Below, in pieces: positions 46,330 through 59,100 of a stretch of 64,000 bases of DNA. The stretch is taken from the NCBI RefSeq assembly GCF_950295315.1, contig NC_080181.1, forward strand, positions 34,501,375-34,565,374, written 5' to 3'. Position numbers and translations under genes: made by a program. The stretch comes from Erinaceus europaeus (taxonomy: Eukaryota > Chordata > Mammalia > Eulipotyphla > Erinaceidae). Within the stretch, counting starts at the first letter, position 1. The number at the start of each line of letters is the position of its first letter. Below the pieces are notes generated by a model. The model was not told the origin of the DNA. It made no database searches and was given only the letters and a program-made list of their open reading frames with translations.

Positions 46330-47873
46330 TACTCTCACCCTCCACCCAGAGATTTTTTCCTTTGGTGCAATACTCCAAACTCAGATTCTGCTTTGAGTTT
46401 CCCTTTCTGACCTTCTTTCTCAACTTCTGTTTATGAGCGGGATCATCCCATATACATCTTTGTCTTTCTGACTTATCTTACTTAACATAATTCCTTCTAG
46501 CTCCATTCAAGATGGGTCAGAGATGGTTGGGTCTTTATTAGTAGCTGTCTAGTCTTTCATAATATATATAAAATCACAGTTTTCTCAGCCATTCATCTGT
46601 TGTTGGGCACCCGGTTTACTTCCAGGTTTTAGCTATTATGAATCGTCCTGCTATGACCATGGAATGTGGGTATACACATATCTTTTTGGTTGGGAATTAT
46701 GGAGTCCTTAGGATATATCCTTAGGAGAGGAATTACTGGGTCATGGAGGGTCCATCTCTAGAATTGTGATGGTTTTTCCAGACTGCTCTCCACAGAGGTT
46801 GGACTTATTTACATTCCCACCAGCAGGGCTGAAGGGTTCATTTGTCCCCACAGCCTCTCCAGCATTTGTTTCTGCCTTCATTTTTTTATGTATGACATTC
46901 TCAGAGGGATGAAGTGGCATCAAATTTTTGTCTTTATTTGCATTTCTCTCATAATTAGTGAATTGGAGCAATTTTTCATATTTTTGTTGGGTTTTTGAAT
47001 CTCTTTTCAAGTGAATTTTCTGCTCATATCCTTTCCCCATTTTTGGATGGGATCATTTCTTTTTTGTTGCTAAGTTTTTTCTGAGCTCTTTGTATATTTT
47101 GGTTATTAGCCTCTTGTCTGATGTGTAGCATGGGAATATCTCCCATTCTGTGAAGGCTTTCTTTGGGAGATGGTTTATTTTGCTGTGTGGAAGCTTTTCA
47201 ATCTTATGTAGCACCATTGACTTATTTATGTTTTAGTCTTCCTTGCAACTGGGTCTGTATCATCAAAGATGTCCTTGAAGTTTATGTGGGAAAGTGTTTC
47301 ACCAATATTTTCTTCAAAGTATTTGGTAGTTTCTGGTGTAACATCCAGGTCCTTGATCCATTTGGAGTTGATTTTTGTTTTTGGTGAGATAAAGTGCTTC
47401 AGTTCCATTCTTTTGCATGTTTCAACAGAGTTTTCCCATCCCTATTTACTAAAGAGAGCTTCCTTCCTCAATTTAATAGTTTTGGCCACTTTATAAAAAA
47501 AATTAGGTGCCCATAAGTGTGGGGCTTTAGTTCTGGGCATTCCATTTTGTTCCACTGGTCTGTGCACCTATTTTTGTTCCAGTCCCAGGCCATTTTGATG
47601 ATGATGACCTTGTAATATATTTTGAGATCTGGAATTGTGATGCCTCCATATCTGTTTCTTTTCCTCAAGATTGTTCTGGAAATTTTAGGTGTTTTCTGGT
47701 TCCAGATAAATAATTGTATTTTTTGTTCTAGTCTCTTAAAGAAACAAGTTGGGACTTTGATGGGTATCACATTAAATTTATATATGGCTCAGGGTAGATT
47801 ATTCATTTTGATGATAATAGCTCTTCTAATCCATGAATATAGGATATCTTTCCATTTATTTATATCATTTTGT

Positions 47874-49388
47874 TTTTTAAAACTTTTATTTATAAAATGG
47901 AAATATTAGCAAGATCATAGGATAAGAGGGCACAACTCCACACAGTTCCCACCATGGAAACTCCTATCCAATCCCCTCCTTTGATAGCTTTCCCATTCTT
48001 TGTCCCTCTGGTAGTATGGACCCAGGATCATTATGACATGCATCTTACTTCTGTAATTGCTTCCCTGCTAAAATTGTGCTTTGGCAGGTTGATCCATACT
48101 CCCAGCCCATCTCTATTTCTCTAGTGGTGTTGGGATCTGGGGATGTGGGGCTTCAGCACACATTGGTTGGGTACTCTGCCCAGAAAAGTCAAGTCGGCAT
48201 CATGGTAGCATCTGGTGGCTGAAAAAGAGTTAAGATATAAGCAGAACAAATTGTTGACTAATCACGAACCTAAAGGCTGGAATATTGCAGATGAAGATTT
48301 GGGATCTCTGTTTTGGAAAAATTGTATTAGGTCTATTTTAGATATATTCCAAGAGACCCACGACATTCCTAGTGCTTCCCTGTGCCTGATAAATAATATG
48401 CAGGTGAACTCAGGTCCTTGTCTGGGGAGAAGCTGTCATAATTGTAAAAAAGACTAAAAAGCTGGATCAGGTAAGAGAATAGTTCCCAAATATTGGAAAA
48501 GACCATAACTATTGTTAACTGTAAACCCCATCAATTTGATCTGAGGCCCATATTGAACACAGGAGCCTATGTAGCCTCTGCATACCTGTAGGTCTGAGCT
48601 CACATTTCATTTCAAAGAACAAGTCACTATTAGGAATGTATTAACAAGAGGGTTGAGCAGTAGTACAGCAGGTTAAGTGCAGGTGGCAAAAGTGCAAGGA
48701 CTGGTGAAAGGACCTTGGCTAGGAGCATTCCAGGCTGCACTAACTTCAGGACCCATCATCCTTTGGTGATATGCAGAGTATGCTTTTTAACTTCTCATCA
48801 GAGAATGGAGCACTCCTTGCTGATCCACTTTGAGGGCCAGGTCCTATAGGGGTCCGCAAAGGGATCCATTATGTTGTTCCTGATGGAGATGACCAGTGAC
48901 AGTGTTGAGAAGGATCTAGGCACATCATGTCTGTGTGGCAATCCCAGGACTTCCTGATTAGGACCACATGTGATGGGGTGGCCTAGTAGTGACTAAAGAG
49001 TCATCATTAAATTATGCCAGTCTCTTGCACTTATTTAGCTTTTGAAAGTTTAGCTTTCAAGTGATTGTGGATCACACAATAGGAGGTAGGCGGGGACGGT
49101 ATCTAGGTCTAAGTAGGAACTATTTGATTAGGTACTTTAGAGTGTTTTTTTAGGACTTTCTGCTTGGTTGGCACATTTATTGACTCATTGCAAACTACTG
49201 TACAATTCTTCTTTAAGGTATATGTTTTCCCTCAACTTATGGATACATGTACATATGCCCTATCTCATGGGCCCTGGTCTATATCTTGGTTTTGAGGTTT
49301 TGTTAGGAAGTGTACCACCCAAAATGGAATTAATGAGTCCTAGAAGCTAGGAAAGGTCTCACCAGAGTAGTGAAGCTGGAGGGTGACA
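47874..49388 (-). mobile_element. L1 3' UTR insertion nested inside the old L1 ORF2
   Basis: Same orientation as the host L1. Begins with T-rich tail and L1 tip, runs through the long-type 3' UTR and stops near 49388. Host ORF2 sequence resumes at TTCATTTTCTATTTTTTG, similar to TATCATTTTGTTTTTTAA on the left, a plausible diverged target duplication. It carries a foreign ~106-bp block at 48609-48714. Confidence 0.8.
48609..48714 (+). repeat. Templated copy of 45264-45370 (L1 flank plus SINE head)
   Basis: Copies the junction between the old L1 3' UTR and the SINE at 45303: about 39 bp of L1 flank followed by about 65 bp of SINE head, in the same orientation, with about seven differences. It replaces roughly 13 bp of L1 3' UTR here. 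Confidence 0.85.
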
Positions 49389-50886
49389 TTCATTTTCTAT
49401 TTTTTGAAATGTGACTCTTAGTTTTCAGAAAACATGTCTTTTACTTCTTTGGTCAGGTTTATTCCTGATATTTTATTGATTTTGCTGCAATCGTGAATGG
49501 CAGTTATTTCTGGATATCTTCTTCAGACTTAGTTTCTGTATAAAAAAATGTCACTAATTTTTGTACATTGATTTTGTAGCCTTAGACTTTGTTACATTGC
49601 CTAATGATTTCCAGTGGCTTTCTGCTGGATTCTTTAGGTTTTTCTGTGTATACTATCATATCATCTGCAAATAGTGAGAGCTTGACTTCTTTGCTTCCCA
49701 TCTGTATTTCTTTGATTCCCTTCCCTTGTCTGATTGCTATGGTGAACACTTCCATTACTATGTTGAAGAGTAGTCGTGATAATGGACAGCCACACCGGCT
49801 TTCCAATTTGAGAGGGAATGCTTTCAGTTTCTGTCCATTGAGTATGATGTTGGTTGTAGGTTTGATGTATATGGACTCCACTATCTTAAGGAAGCTTCCA
49901 TCTATTCCCATTTTTTGTAGTGTTTTAAGCATGAATGGGCATTAGGTTTTGTCAAAGGCTTTCTCTGTGTCTATTGAGATAATTATGTGGTTTTATTTGC
50001 TTTTATTGGTGTGGTGAATGCCATTGATTGACTTACTTATAATGAACTAGCCTTACATTCCTGGAATAAATCCCACTTGGTCATGATGAACAATCTTTTT
50101 GATATACTGCTGTATCCAGTTGGCTAGGATCTTGTTCATTATATTCATCTATATTCATCAGAGATAGCGATCTGTAGTTTTCCCTTTTTGTTGTGTCCCT
50201 ATCTACTTTTGGTATCAGGGTAATGTTGGATTCATACAAGGTCTAAGGGAGTGTTCCTGTTTCTTCAATCTTTTGGAAGAGCTTTAAAAGTGTAGATATT
50301 AATTATTTCCTGAAGGTTTTGTAGAATTCCTTTGTAAAGCCATCTGGTCCTTGACTTTTGTTGTTGTGAAGATTCTTAATAACTGTTTCAATTTCCTTGA
50401 CAGCAATTGGTACATTTAGGTTTTGTAGTTCTTCCTGGTTGAGTTTTAGAAGGGTTTATATTTCTGTGAATTCTTCAATTTCTTCCAGTTCTCAAGCTTG
50501 GTGGCATGTGGTTGTTCATGATTTTTTGGATTTCTGTGGTGTCTGTTGTGTTATCTCCTGTATTTTTTACAATTCTATTTATTTAAGTCTTCTGCACCTC
50601 ACCCCCTCTTTTTTTCTTTTTGTAGTGATTCTAGCTAATGGTGTGTCAATTTCATTTAATTTTTAAAAGAACCAACATATGGTTTCATTCATCTTTTGTT
50701 TGGTTCTCTTATTTTCTATGTTGTTTATTTCTACTCTAATTTTAGTGATTTCCATCCTTCTGGTTGCTTTAGGGTTCCTTTGTTCCTCTTTTGCAAAGTC
50801 TTTAAAGGGTGCAGTAAGTCATTTACTTGATCTTTTTTCTTGCTCTTTAATGTGTATGGCTGTGATTTTCCCTCTAAGTACTGTTT

Positions 50887-51177
50887 TTTTTAAAAAAAAT
50901 ATTTATTTATTTATTTCCTTTTTGTTGCCCTTGTTTTTATTATTGTTGTAGTTATGATTGTTGTTATTGATGTCATCGTTGTTGGACAGAACAGAGAGAA
51001 ATGGAGAGAGGAGGGGAAGACAGAGAGGGAAGAGAAAGATAGACACCTGCAGACCTGCTTCACCTCCTGTGAAGTGACTCCCCTGCAGGTGGGGAGCCGG
51101 GGGCTCGAACCAGGATCTTCATGCTGTCTTCGAGCTTTGCGCCACGTGCGCTTAACCCACTGCACTACCACCCGACT
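50887..51177 (-). mobile_element. tRNA-derived SINE (family A), young
   Basis: Complete family-A SINE in reverse with CpG-containing head (TTTGCGCCACGTGCGCTTAA). A perfect 17-bp duplication CCCTCTAAGTACTGTTT lies at 50870-50886 and 51178-51194, inside L1 ORF2. Confidence 0.92.
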
Positions 51178-53437
51178 CCCTCTAAGTACTGTTTAGTTGT
51201 GTCACAAATATTTTGATAGCTTGTGTCTTCATTTTCTTTTGTTTCTAGGAACATTTGAATTTCTTGCTTGAATTCCTCTTTGACCCAGTGATTATTTAGC
51301 ATTATGTTATTGAGTTTTCAAATTTTGTGACTTAGTAATTTTCTGTTTGTTGTTGAATGTTAGCTTTAGTCCACTATGGTCTGAGAAGATACTCGGGATG
51401 ATTTCAATGCTCCTAATTTGTTGATACTGTCTTTGTGGGCTAACATGTGGTCTATTCTTGAGGATGTTCTCAGAGGATTCAAAAAGAATGTGTATTCCAT
51501 TTTCTTGTGGTGAAGAGGTCTGAATATGTACAGGAGTTCTATTCTATATATATCTTCAATTAATTCTCATGTTTCTTTGTTGATTCTCTGCTTAGATGAT
51601 CATTCAAAGTGTGAGAGTAGGGTATTGAAATCTCCTAATACTGTGTTACTATTGATTTATTTTTGTAGCTTTTTCAGTGAATGTTTGATGTATTTAGATG
51701 GACCTTCACTGGGTGCATAATTGTTATATATTCTTGGTTAATCCTTCCTCTGATTACTATTTTATGAACATGCCTGTCTTTTATCACTTCTTGAGTCAGA
51801 TGGAATTCCTACAAGCAGCAGATGTTTAGGTAGTGTTTTCTGATCCATCCTCTTACTCTGTGTCTTTTAATGGATGAGTTTTAGCCATTGACATTTACTG
51901 ATATTATGGATTTAAGTTATTGCCATGCCATTACTGAATAATTTTTTGTTTGTTATGATATATGATTTTTCGCTGATTTTGTTCATGTTTATAGGAAGCC
52001 TTTCAGAACTTCTTTCAGGGAAGATTTGGTGATAGTTGCTTCCTTTAACTGTTGCTTGTCTAATCTGAGTGATAGTCTAGTAGGATATACTATTCTTGGT
52101 TGAAACCCCTTTTCACTGAAAGCTCAATAAATATCTTGCCATTCTCTTTTGGTTTTTAGGGTTTGTGTGGAGTAGTCTGATGATAGTCTTATGCATTTTC
52201 CCCTGTATGTTACTTTTTTTTTCTTTCTCTCTTGCAGCCTTCACTATCCTTTCTTTATCCTTACTTCTTTTCATCATAACTATGATGTGTTTTGGTATCT
52301 TCAGGTCTGGGTTGATTCTGTTTGGAACTCTCTGGGCCTCTTGAATCTTAATGCCCTTTCTGTTGCTTAGGGTGGGGCAGCTTTCTTCTATTATTTTCTT
52401 TAGGATGCTTTCATCTCCTTCCTCTCTTTCTTCCTCTGGCAGGCCAGTTATACGAATGTTACTTCTTCTGAGATCATCCCATATGTCGCTGTTATTGTTT
52501 TCAGTATCTTTCAGTCTCTCTCTCTCTCTCTTTTTTTTTTTTTTTTTGCTTTCTCTTTCCTCAGCTTCCTTACTTTCTCAGTTTAGTTTTTTTTTTTTTT
52601 TTTTTTTTACTTTGCTTAGCAGGTACTTGAAGTGGCTGCTATTTTTTTGAGGTTATCATCTGTTATTTCACTATTTGTGATAACATTTTCCTTAAAGCAT
52701 TACTCACTCCTATAATTAACATATTAATTTTTTGATATTTCCCTCATTTTTAATTGCTTCTTGCTTATTTAGAATTTCTTCTTGGCTCCTGTCTTGACTC
52801 ATTGTGTTACAATTTAGTTTATCTCAATTTAACCATTATTTTTATTGTTATGGTTTGTATTTTTCTGTCCTTCCTTCTTCCCATTGTTGTGTTGTGTGAG
52901 TATAAGCCACACTAAACTAAAGTCTTTTTACAAATGAAATCACAAACCTCAGAAACTACAATAGTAACTGAAGCAAAGATTAATACAATTCAACCAAAAC
53001 CAGCTAACCAAGCAACACCTCCACTACAAAAACACTAATAAAAAAAGAAAGAAAGAAAAAAAGATGAAGCTAGAATAGACAATTATGAAAATCAACTGTC
53101 AACTATAAATTCTAGAGTTAGTAGGAAGAGAAATGAAAGGAGAAAAGAGAGAGACACAAAGAGAGAGAAGAGTCCACTTCAAGTCAGACTTCTTCTAAAA
53201 GATAATTCACAAATGAGTGTCAGTGAGTACTAAATGAAAATGAAAAAAGAAAAGAGCAATGAAGGGAAAGAGATTTTTTTTGGATCAGCTAGGAGGAAAG
53301 AAAAAGAAAAGTGGAGAAAGGAGAGAGAGAAAAGCAAGTTCCTCCCACAATGAATAGCACACCCAATTACCTATTAATGGAAAAACAACAGCTAATTTTG
53401 GTCAACCTGGAGAGGAGCATAAACAGACCTGTGCAAA

Positions 53438-53468
53438 TAGTGATGATGATGATGATGATGATGATGAT
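53438..53468. repeat. (GAT)n microsatellite in the L1 5' UTR
   Basis: About ten GAT units. Confidence 0.95.
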
Positions 53469-53687
53469 AATATTAAAAGCCCTAACAGTCAATCTCCATA
53501 TTTGCTGCACACAGCCTCATCCCCTTCCTAAACCAAGGAAATAAAACAATTACAAAAAGCAACTATCAAACAAACTTAAGAGGTAGAGGGAAGAAAGACA
53601 GGAAATATAACCCAGGCAAGACCTGATTGGTCAGGTATTCTGTCACTTAGATAGGGCTCCAGCCCCCTTCAAAAAAAAAAAAAAAAA

Positions 53688-53948
53688 CACCTTTGCTTAG
53701 GGAAATATCCCCCCTCCTTTGTATGACACCCCTGCTGAGCAAGGAATCTTGATAAAGAAATTAGCACCACAGGAGGTTTACCAGGAGCAGCTGGTGTGGG
53801 GGTTGGTCTTGGGGAAGAGTTATTGCAGAAAGGAATAGCAAAACCAACCCCCCTATGGAAAACTGGGAAATTTATGCATGTACAAACTATTGTATTCAGT
53901 GTCAAATGTAAAACATTAATTCCCCAATAAAGAAATTACAAAAAAATC
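53688..53948 (+). mobile_element. Unclassified retroposed sequence with poly(A) signal and tail
   Basis: Preceded by a 17-base A-run and ending CCCCAATAAAGAAATTACAAAAAAA, so it has the 3' architecture of a retroposed transcript. No ORF or tRNA head recognised. The family is unknown to me. Confidence 0.4.
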
Positions 53949-54239
53949 CCTCCCCCTTCCTCACCCCTCCCATGCAGAATCCCTGTTTTCTTTGTCCTTT
54001 TAGGCCTCTGTTTGCCAACTTAAGGGTTCTTACTTAGTTCCACCCTGACCCCCTGCACTTCTCCTCCACCCTGGCCCAGAAATCCTACTCTCACCCAAAA
54101 TTTCCAGCTCTGTTGAGAAAAGGAACAGCTTAGCTAATGCAGGTAAAGCACAGTCCTCAAGCTCAAATTTAGTGTTCTATGAAGAAAGATTCATTGCTGG
54201 TTAATATTGACAGAAGAACAGACCAATTGGGAATAAAGG
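53949..54239. other. Unrecognised sequence
   Basis: C/T-rich then mixed; nothing supported. Confidence 0.4.
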
Positions 54240-54425
54240 GAAAATTTTGTGGTTTTTGTTATATATTTGTATCTTATAATTATTTTTACAAGACAGAGAG
54301 AGGAGAGAGATACCAGAACAAGACTCTGTCATATAGTGTTGCTGGGTATTAAACCCAGAACCCTTGGCGGTCTCAGGTATACAAGCACTATGCCCTAACA
54401 TTGAGCTATTTTCCAAGCCCCAGGA
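54240..54425 (-). mobile_element. Old tRNA-derived SINE
   Basis: GA block, then GCTGGGTATTAAACCCAGAA (B-box complement) and CATTGAGCTATTTTCCAAGCCCC (head). The tRNA-like part is still legible in reverse. Confidence 0.6.
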
Positions 54426-55249
54426 ACTATGACTTTTGGGGCAACAAGGACTATGGTCATGGGACTTTAGGATTTACTGCCCTAAAAGAGATTTCATCCA
54501 GTCAACATATTGAACCCTTAGAGATAGAAGCTTTTTCTGCCTGATTTTTATGAAATGTTCTTCAAGCTCCAGGTGCAAATATGGATACAGTTCACTTATT
54601 TTCTCAACCAAATATTGATTCTTGAAATATTGGAAGGAAGTTAGACTGTTACTTACTTTTAGAGACTTTATAAATTGTCTGAGAATTCTTTAGGGCCTTG
54701 GAGGCTGCTGAGGGAGCTTCTAAACACAAGCTGTTGAGAAGAGATTGCCTTAGTGACCTGCATCTCACTGCCAAGTTATGGCACTATTGAACATCATTTC
54801 TGTGTTGTTTTCAGTCTGAGAATTGGTGTTGAATAATTGGTCTTCCAATTCTTCAACATAGGGAAGAATTGGTCTTCCCTATGACTTGTGTGTCATTTGG
54901 ATGTCTGTACCTAACAGAACCATTTCCCAATAACTAGAGCAATCCTCTGAAAGGACTGCTTGAAAGGGACTGTCTATCTGATACTGTAACTTCATGTGTT
55001 AGATGGCAAGGCAAGTGATATCTTCCCAAACACCAGCTTTCTCCAGAGTTGAAGGGTAGAATGTGTTCTATTGTCTGCTGTCTCAGAGACTCTAGAATGC
55101 CTTATTTTTTTCTTTCAAACTTTCAAATGGAAATAATAGCAACAGTAATGCCAGGTCTTGAAACCTAAAGCTGTCTATAACTGCATCTAGCATTGGCATG
55201 GAAATTTTTTCAACTAATTTTAGTGAACATCTCAGGTTGTGATGCTCTT
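54426..55249. other. Unrecognised unique sequence
   Basis: No gene recognised. A tandem ATTGGTCTTCC-type duplication at about 54837-54890 is the only internal structure that I see. Confidence 0.4.
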
Positions 55250-55555
55250 TGGTGCCCCAGGTTGAGGTCACACATTCCTTTGCATAAGAGTTCAAGCACC
55301 AGCTCCCCACCTGCAAGGAGGAAATCTTCATGAGTGGTGAAGCAGTATTGTAGGTGTCTTTCTGCTACCATTTATTGTTCTTCCCTTTCAATTTTCCTTT
55401 GTCCTATAAAATAAAAAAAAGAAAGAAAGAAAGAAAAAGAATCATAAATGGCCTCAAGAGAGAAGTGTATATATTGTGCAGGCATCAAGTCCCTGGGACA
55501 ACCCTACTGGTAATATAATAATACCACCACCACCACCACAACAACAATAATATGA
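55250..55555 (+). mobile_element. Composite tRNA-derived SINE (family B plus 3' unit)
   Basis: GAGTTCAAGCACCAGCTCCC core, TGAGTGGTGAAGCAG, CT block and A-run. The second unit contains GTGCAGGCATCAAGTCCCTG, ending in a (CCA)n/(ACA)n stretch. Confidence 0.65.
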
Positions 55556-56516
55556 AAAAAATACAAAAAAGAAAAGATGAGACTCTTTGCTATATCTGTG
55601 ATGCATCCATATGCCTTTTTAATTCTCATGACTTCAGGGAGAATTTATGAATGAGATAATTTTTTTTTCAGCCAACTTGTCTTACTAAAAGCTGAGGCCC
55701 TGGTAATAGATATCCAGCTAATAGAGATATGGGACCTGGTGAGATGGATGAGATAATCAGTTACATTGGAGTTGTCTCATCAGCTGTCTGGCTGGTTAAC
55801 ATCATCTTATTTGCAAAGTGAACTGGCCTTCTATTAGCATATACATTGTCTTTAATTATCATTACAAAACTAATGCCTTTATGTTTTCCCCTACCAATTC
55901 TGCTTGAGAATGAAACAACAATGGATTCTGTGGGAGGCTGGTAGAGAAGCCCTCCAGATATCTTTGCAGGGGGTGTTCCCTTAACCATCAAACAGGAATG
56001 ATGAGACCCTAGTGGGAGGTGCTGAAGAGGAGATGGGGAGTGGGGAGGGAGAGTATTGGTTGAGATTCATGGTGTAGCTAAAGAAAGAATAGAGAATTGT
56101 GAGACAGGAAGAGACACAGAGTGAGAAAGAAAACTCAAGAAACCATAGCAGCTAAACTTGGCACAGAACACTGTAATCCCACCAAGTTTGTGTTGTATTT
56201 CATGCTCAATGGCCCTTAAATGGGTTATATGCAGGCTATGCTCTTCTGGAGGAAATTGCAATTGTGGCAGGAGATGGAATCATTTTGCGTGAAGCTTGAC
56301 TCAGTGGGGAGGCAATGAGGGCATATGGCTGTCTATAGAATCTAGAGAGTCCTGGAGAAGCTTTTGAAAATATCCTCCCACATCCGAGGCACAGGGTCTT
56401 CTAAATAACTGTTCTGAGATGAAAGTTTATCTCTTTTGTTATACAGTGAGGAGAATGACACCCCATGAACCTATGTACTATGAAACACTGAGTTGCAAGA
56501 GAAGTCCAGGCCCCCT
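55556..56516. other. Unrecognised unique sequence
   Basis: About 1 kb; minus-strand frames of 64-76 codons are not recognised. Nothing supported. Confidence 0.4.
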
Positions 56517-56529
56517 GGCTACTGCTTTT

Positions 56530-57602
56530 TTAAAAAAAAAATTTTTATTGATAAAAAGGAAACATTGACTAAACCATAGGATAAGAGGGGTAAAACTCCA
56601 CAAAATTCTCACCACAAGATCTCTGTATCCCATCTCTTCCCCTGATAGCTTTCTTATTCTTAACCCTCTGGGAGTATGGACCCAAGATCATTGTGGGATG
56701 CAGAAGGTTGAAGGTCTGGCTTCTATAATTGCTTCCCCACTGAACATGGATGTTGACAGGTTAATCCACACTCCCAACCTGTCTCTCTCTTTCCCTAGTC
56801 GGGAAGGGCTCTGGGGAAGCAGAGCTCCAGGACATATTGGTGGGGTTGTCTGTCCAGGAAAGTCTGGTCGGCATCATGCTAGCATCTGGAACCTGGTGGT
56901 TAAAAAGAGAGTTAACATACAAAGCCAAACAAATTGTTGATCAATCATGGACCTAAAGGCTAGAATAGTGCAAATGAAGAGTTGGGGGTTCCTCCATTTT
57001 GTAGATAGCTAGTAGGCAAAATTTAGTTATATTCCAAAGGCTTATGGCTATACTAGTTTTTTCTTCTTTTTTTCTTTCTTTTTTCTTTTTCTTGCCTGAG
57101 CCTGAAGTCTGATATGCAGGTGTATCCAAGTTATTGTTTGGGGAGATGATGTCATGGCTGGAAAAGGAACAGAAAGCTGGATCAGGGAAGAGAGGAGCTC
57201 CCTAGTGTGAGAAAGGTGTATAAATATTGTTGACTGTAAACCCCATTGATTTAATGTGATCTGGGGCCCATATTCAGCTTAGAAGCCTTGTGACCTCTGC
57301 ATCCCTATAGATCTGAGCTCACATTCGGTGGTCATGAGTAGGAACATTCCAAGCTGCCCTAATATCCACCCATTGTCCTCTGGTGTAGCATGGAGTATGT
57401 TGTCCATATTCTCTTCAGAGGATGGAACATTTTCTACCATTGTTGATCCAAGTTGAGGGCAAGGTCCTGTGGGGGCCCACATTGGGGTCTATTGTGTTGT
57501 TTCTGATAGAAATGACTGGTAACAATGGAGAGAGGGATTTATTTGAAGTCTAGGCCCAACATGTCTGTTTGGGACTCTCAGGACTCCCGGATTAGGGCCA
57601 CA
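56530..57602 (-). mobile_element. 5'-truncated L1 consisting only of long-type 3' UTR
   Basis: T/A-rich tail, L1 tip and 3' UTR in reverse up to GATTAGGGCC. A perfect 13-bp duplication GGCTACTGCTTTT lies at 56517-56529 and 57603-57615. Confidence 0.9.
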
Positions 57603-57869
57603 GGCTACTGCTTTTCTAACTTGTCATGAGACTCCTCTGATGGCAGGACTATCCCCTCATCAGCCACTTTGAAACCTCTGCCATGCCCATTTAGTGAAAT
57701 AAATTTCTACCTCAGAACTGCTCACTGGAGGGACTTCATGGAAGAAGTGGGTCCTTAGAGGATTTTAAGTACAGTACTTACATAGAATGTGTATTAGATG
57801 TTCACACTTCAGATTATAGGCTGACCAGAGGACTTTCTATCCAGTACTGAGGTTCATTACCTTTAAAAA

Positions 57870-58095
57870 CAGTTGGGGTTGGGCTGGTGGAATAAATTGC
57901 TTACTTGAAGAGTGTGCTGCTTTGTTATGTGCATGACCCTTTTTGGAGCCTAGCTTCCCCTTGCATTTTAGGAACTTTGGTTTCTTTCATTTGTCCTCTC
58001 TGTCTCTCTGTCTCTCTGTATCTCTCTATCTCTGTGTGTGTGTGTGTGTGTGTGTGTATGCATGTGCCTAAAAACAAACAAACAAACAAACAAGT
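57870..58095 (+). mobile_element. Old tRNA-derived SINE with (TG)n and (CAAA)n expansions
   Basis: GGGGTTGGGCTGGTGGAATA head, GTTATGTGCATGACCC, CT-rich block, (TG)n at 58034-58058 and (CAAA)n at 58072-58092. Confidence 0.55.
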
Positions 58096-58411
58096 ATAAC
58101 AAAGAAGGGTTGGGATGTACTTCTCCACAGAGTTCTGCTGGCCACTTAAGGGAGACTGAAAGGCAGGTCTCCTGATATCTGGTCAGAGCAACCTCTAGGT
58201 TACTTGGGATGCTGTCATGGAAGTGGAGAAAAGCAAATAATGAAAGGCTCATATGACTGAACTCACAGAAACAGAACACAGTTTTTAGGGGAAAAGAAAA
58301 GCAAGGGAAACAATTGGCACGGAGGTAACATCATCCTGACAGGTAGGAGATTGTTTTCATCTCTCCATGACATCAAAATATTTTGAATATTCTTTTGGGA
58401 AAGTTAAAGTC
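58096..58411. other. Unrecognised unique sequence
   Basis: Nothing supported in about 315 bp. Confidence 0.4.
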
Positions 58412-58632
58412 TTTTTTCCTTTCTTTTTAAAATTTTTTTATTTGTTTGCTACTGGATAGAGACAGAGAGATATTGAGAGATGGGAAGATAGAGAGGAAGA
58501 AAGAGAGACACCTGTAGCACTGCTTCACCACTCATGAAACATTCCCCCTGAAGGTGGTGACCAGGGACCTGAACCTGGGTCCTTGTGCACCATAATGTGT
58601 GTGCATAACCAGGTGCACCACTGCCTGGTCCC
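58412..58632 (-). mobile_element. tRNA-derived SINE (family B), first of three in a row
   Basis: T/A tail, CTACTGGATAGAGACAGAG, core, and GCACCACTGCCTGGTCCC head in reverse. Confidence 0.82.
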
Positions 58633-58639
58633 TTTCCTT

Positions 58640-58825
58640 TATTTTAATATTTTATTTATTTTTTGTTGGATAGAGACAGAGGAAATTGAATGAGGAGAGG
58701 AAGAGACACCTGAAATATGACTTCACCACTCATGAAGCTTTCCCCCTGCAGGTGGGGCTAGGGTCTTGAACCTTGTGCACTGTAATGTGTGCACTTAATT
58801 AGGTATGCTACCGCATGGCCTCTTT
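58640..58825 (-). mobile_element. tRNA-derived SINE (family B), second of three
   Basis: TTTTGTTGGATAGAGACAGA through TATGCTACCGCATGGCC head; the same layout as its left neighbour but more diverged. Confidence 0.78.
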
Positions 58826-58837
58826 TCTTGTTTGCAT

Positions 58838-59036
58838 GTTGAATCCACTACTCCTGGATGCTTTTCCCTAATTTTATTTTATTATTATTTTTCATAGGAC
58901 AGAGAGAAATTGAGAAGGGAGGGGTAGATATAGAGGTAGAAAGAGATATACATGCATCACTGCTTTACCACTAGCAAAGCTTTCCTCTTGCAGCTCAAAC
59001 CCAGGTACTTTCACATTGTAACACTCAATCTGGCCC
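58838..59036 (-). mobile_element. Composite tRNA-derived SINE (family B), third of three
   Basis: The second unit reversed (GAATCCACTACTCCTGGATG), then the GA block, CACTGCTTTACCACTAGCAA and a CAATCTGGCCC head. Confidence 0.7.
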
Positions 59037-59063
59037 TAAGATTCATTTCTTTGAAATATAAAA

Positions 59064-59064
59064 G

Positions 59065-59100
<36 letters not shown>

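Larger units (their letters stand above)
44069..53640 (-). mobile_element. Old, nearly full-length L1 with nested insertions
   Basis: Minus-strand L1. Its 3' tip is at 44069-44150, the long-type 3' UTR runs to about 45822, ORF2 spans about 46400-51950, ORF1 about 52000-52800, and the 5' UTR lies beyond, with an uncertain 5' end near 53.6 kb. Insertions at 45303, 45823, 47874 and 50887 break it. ORF2 survives only as short frames (47770-47468, 49932-49582 with a FADDMIVY motif). Low-complexity CT and T runs have expanded in ORF1 at 52515-52610. Confidence 0.8.
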
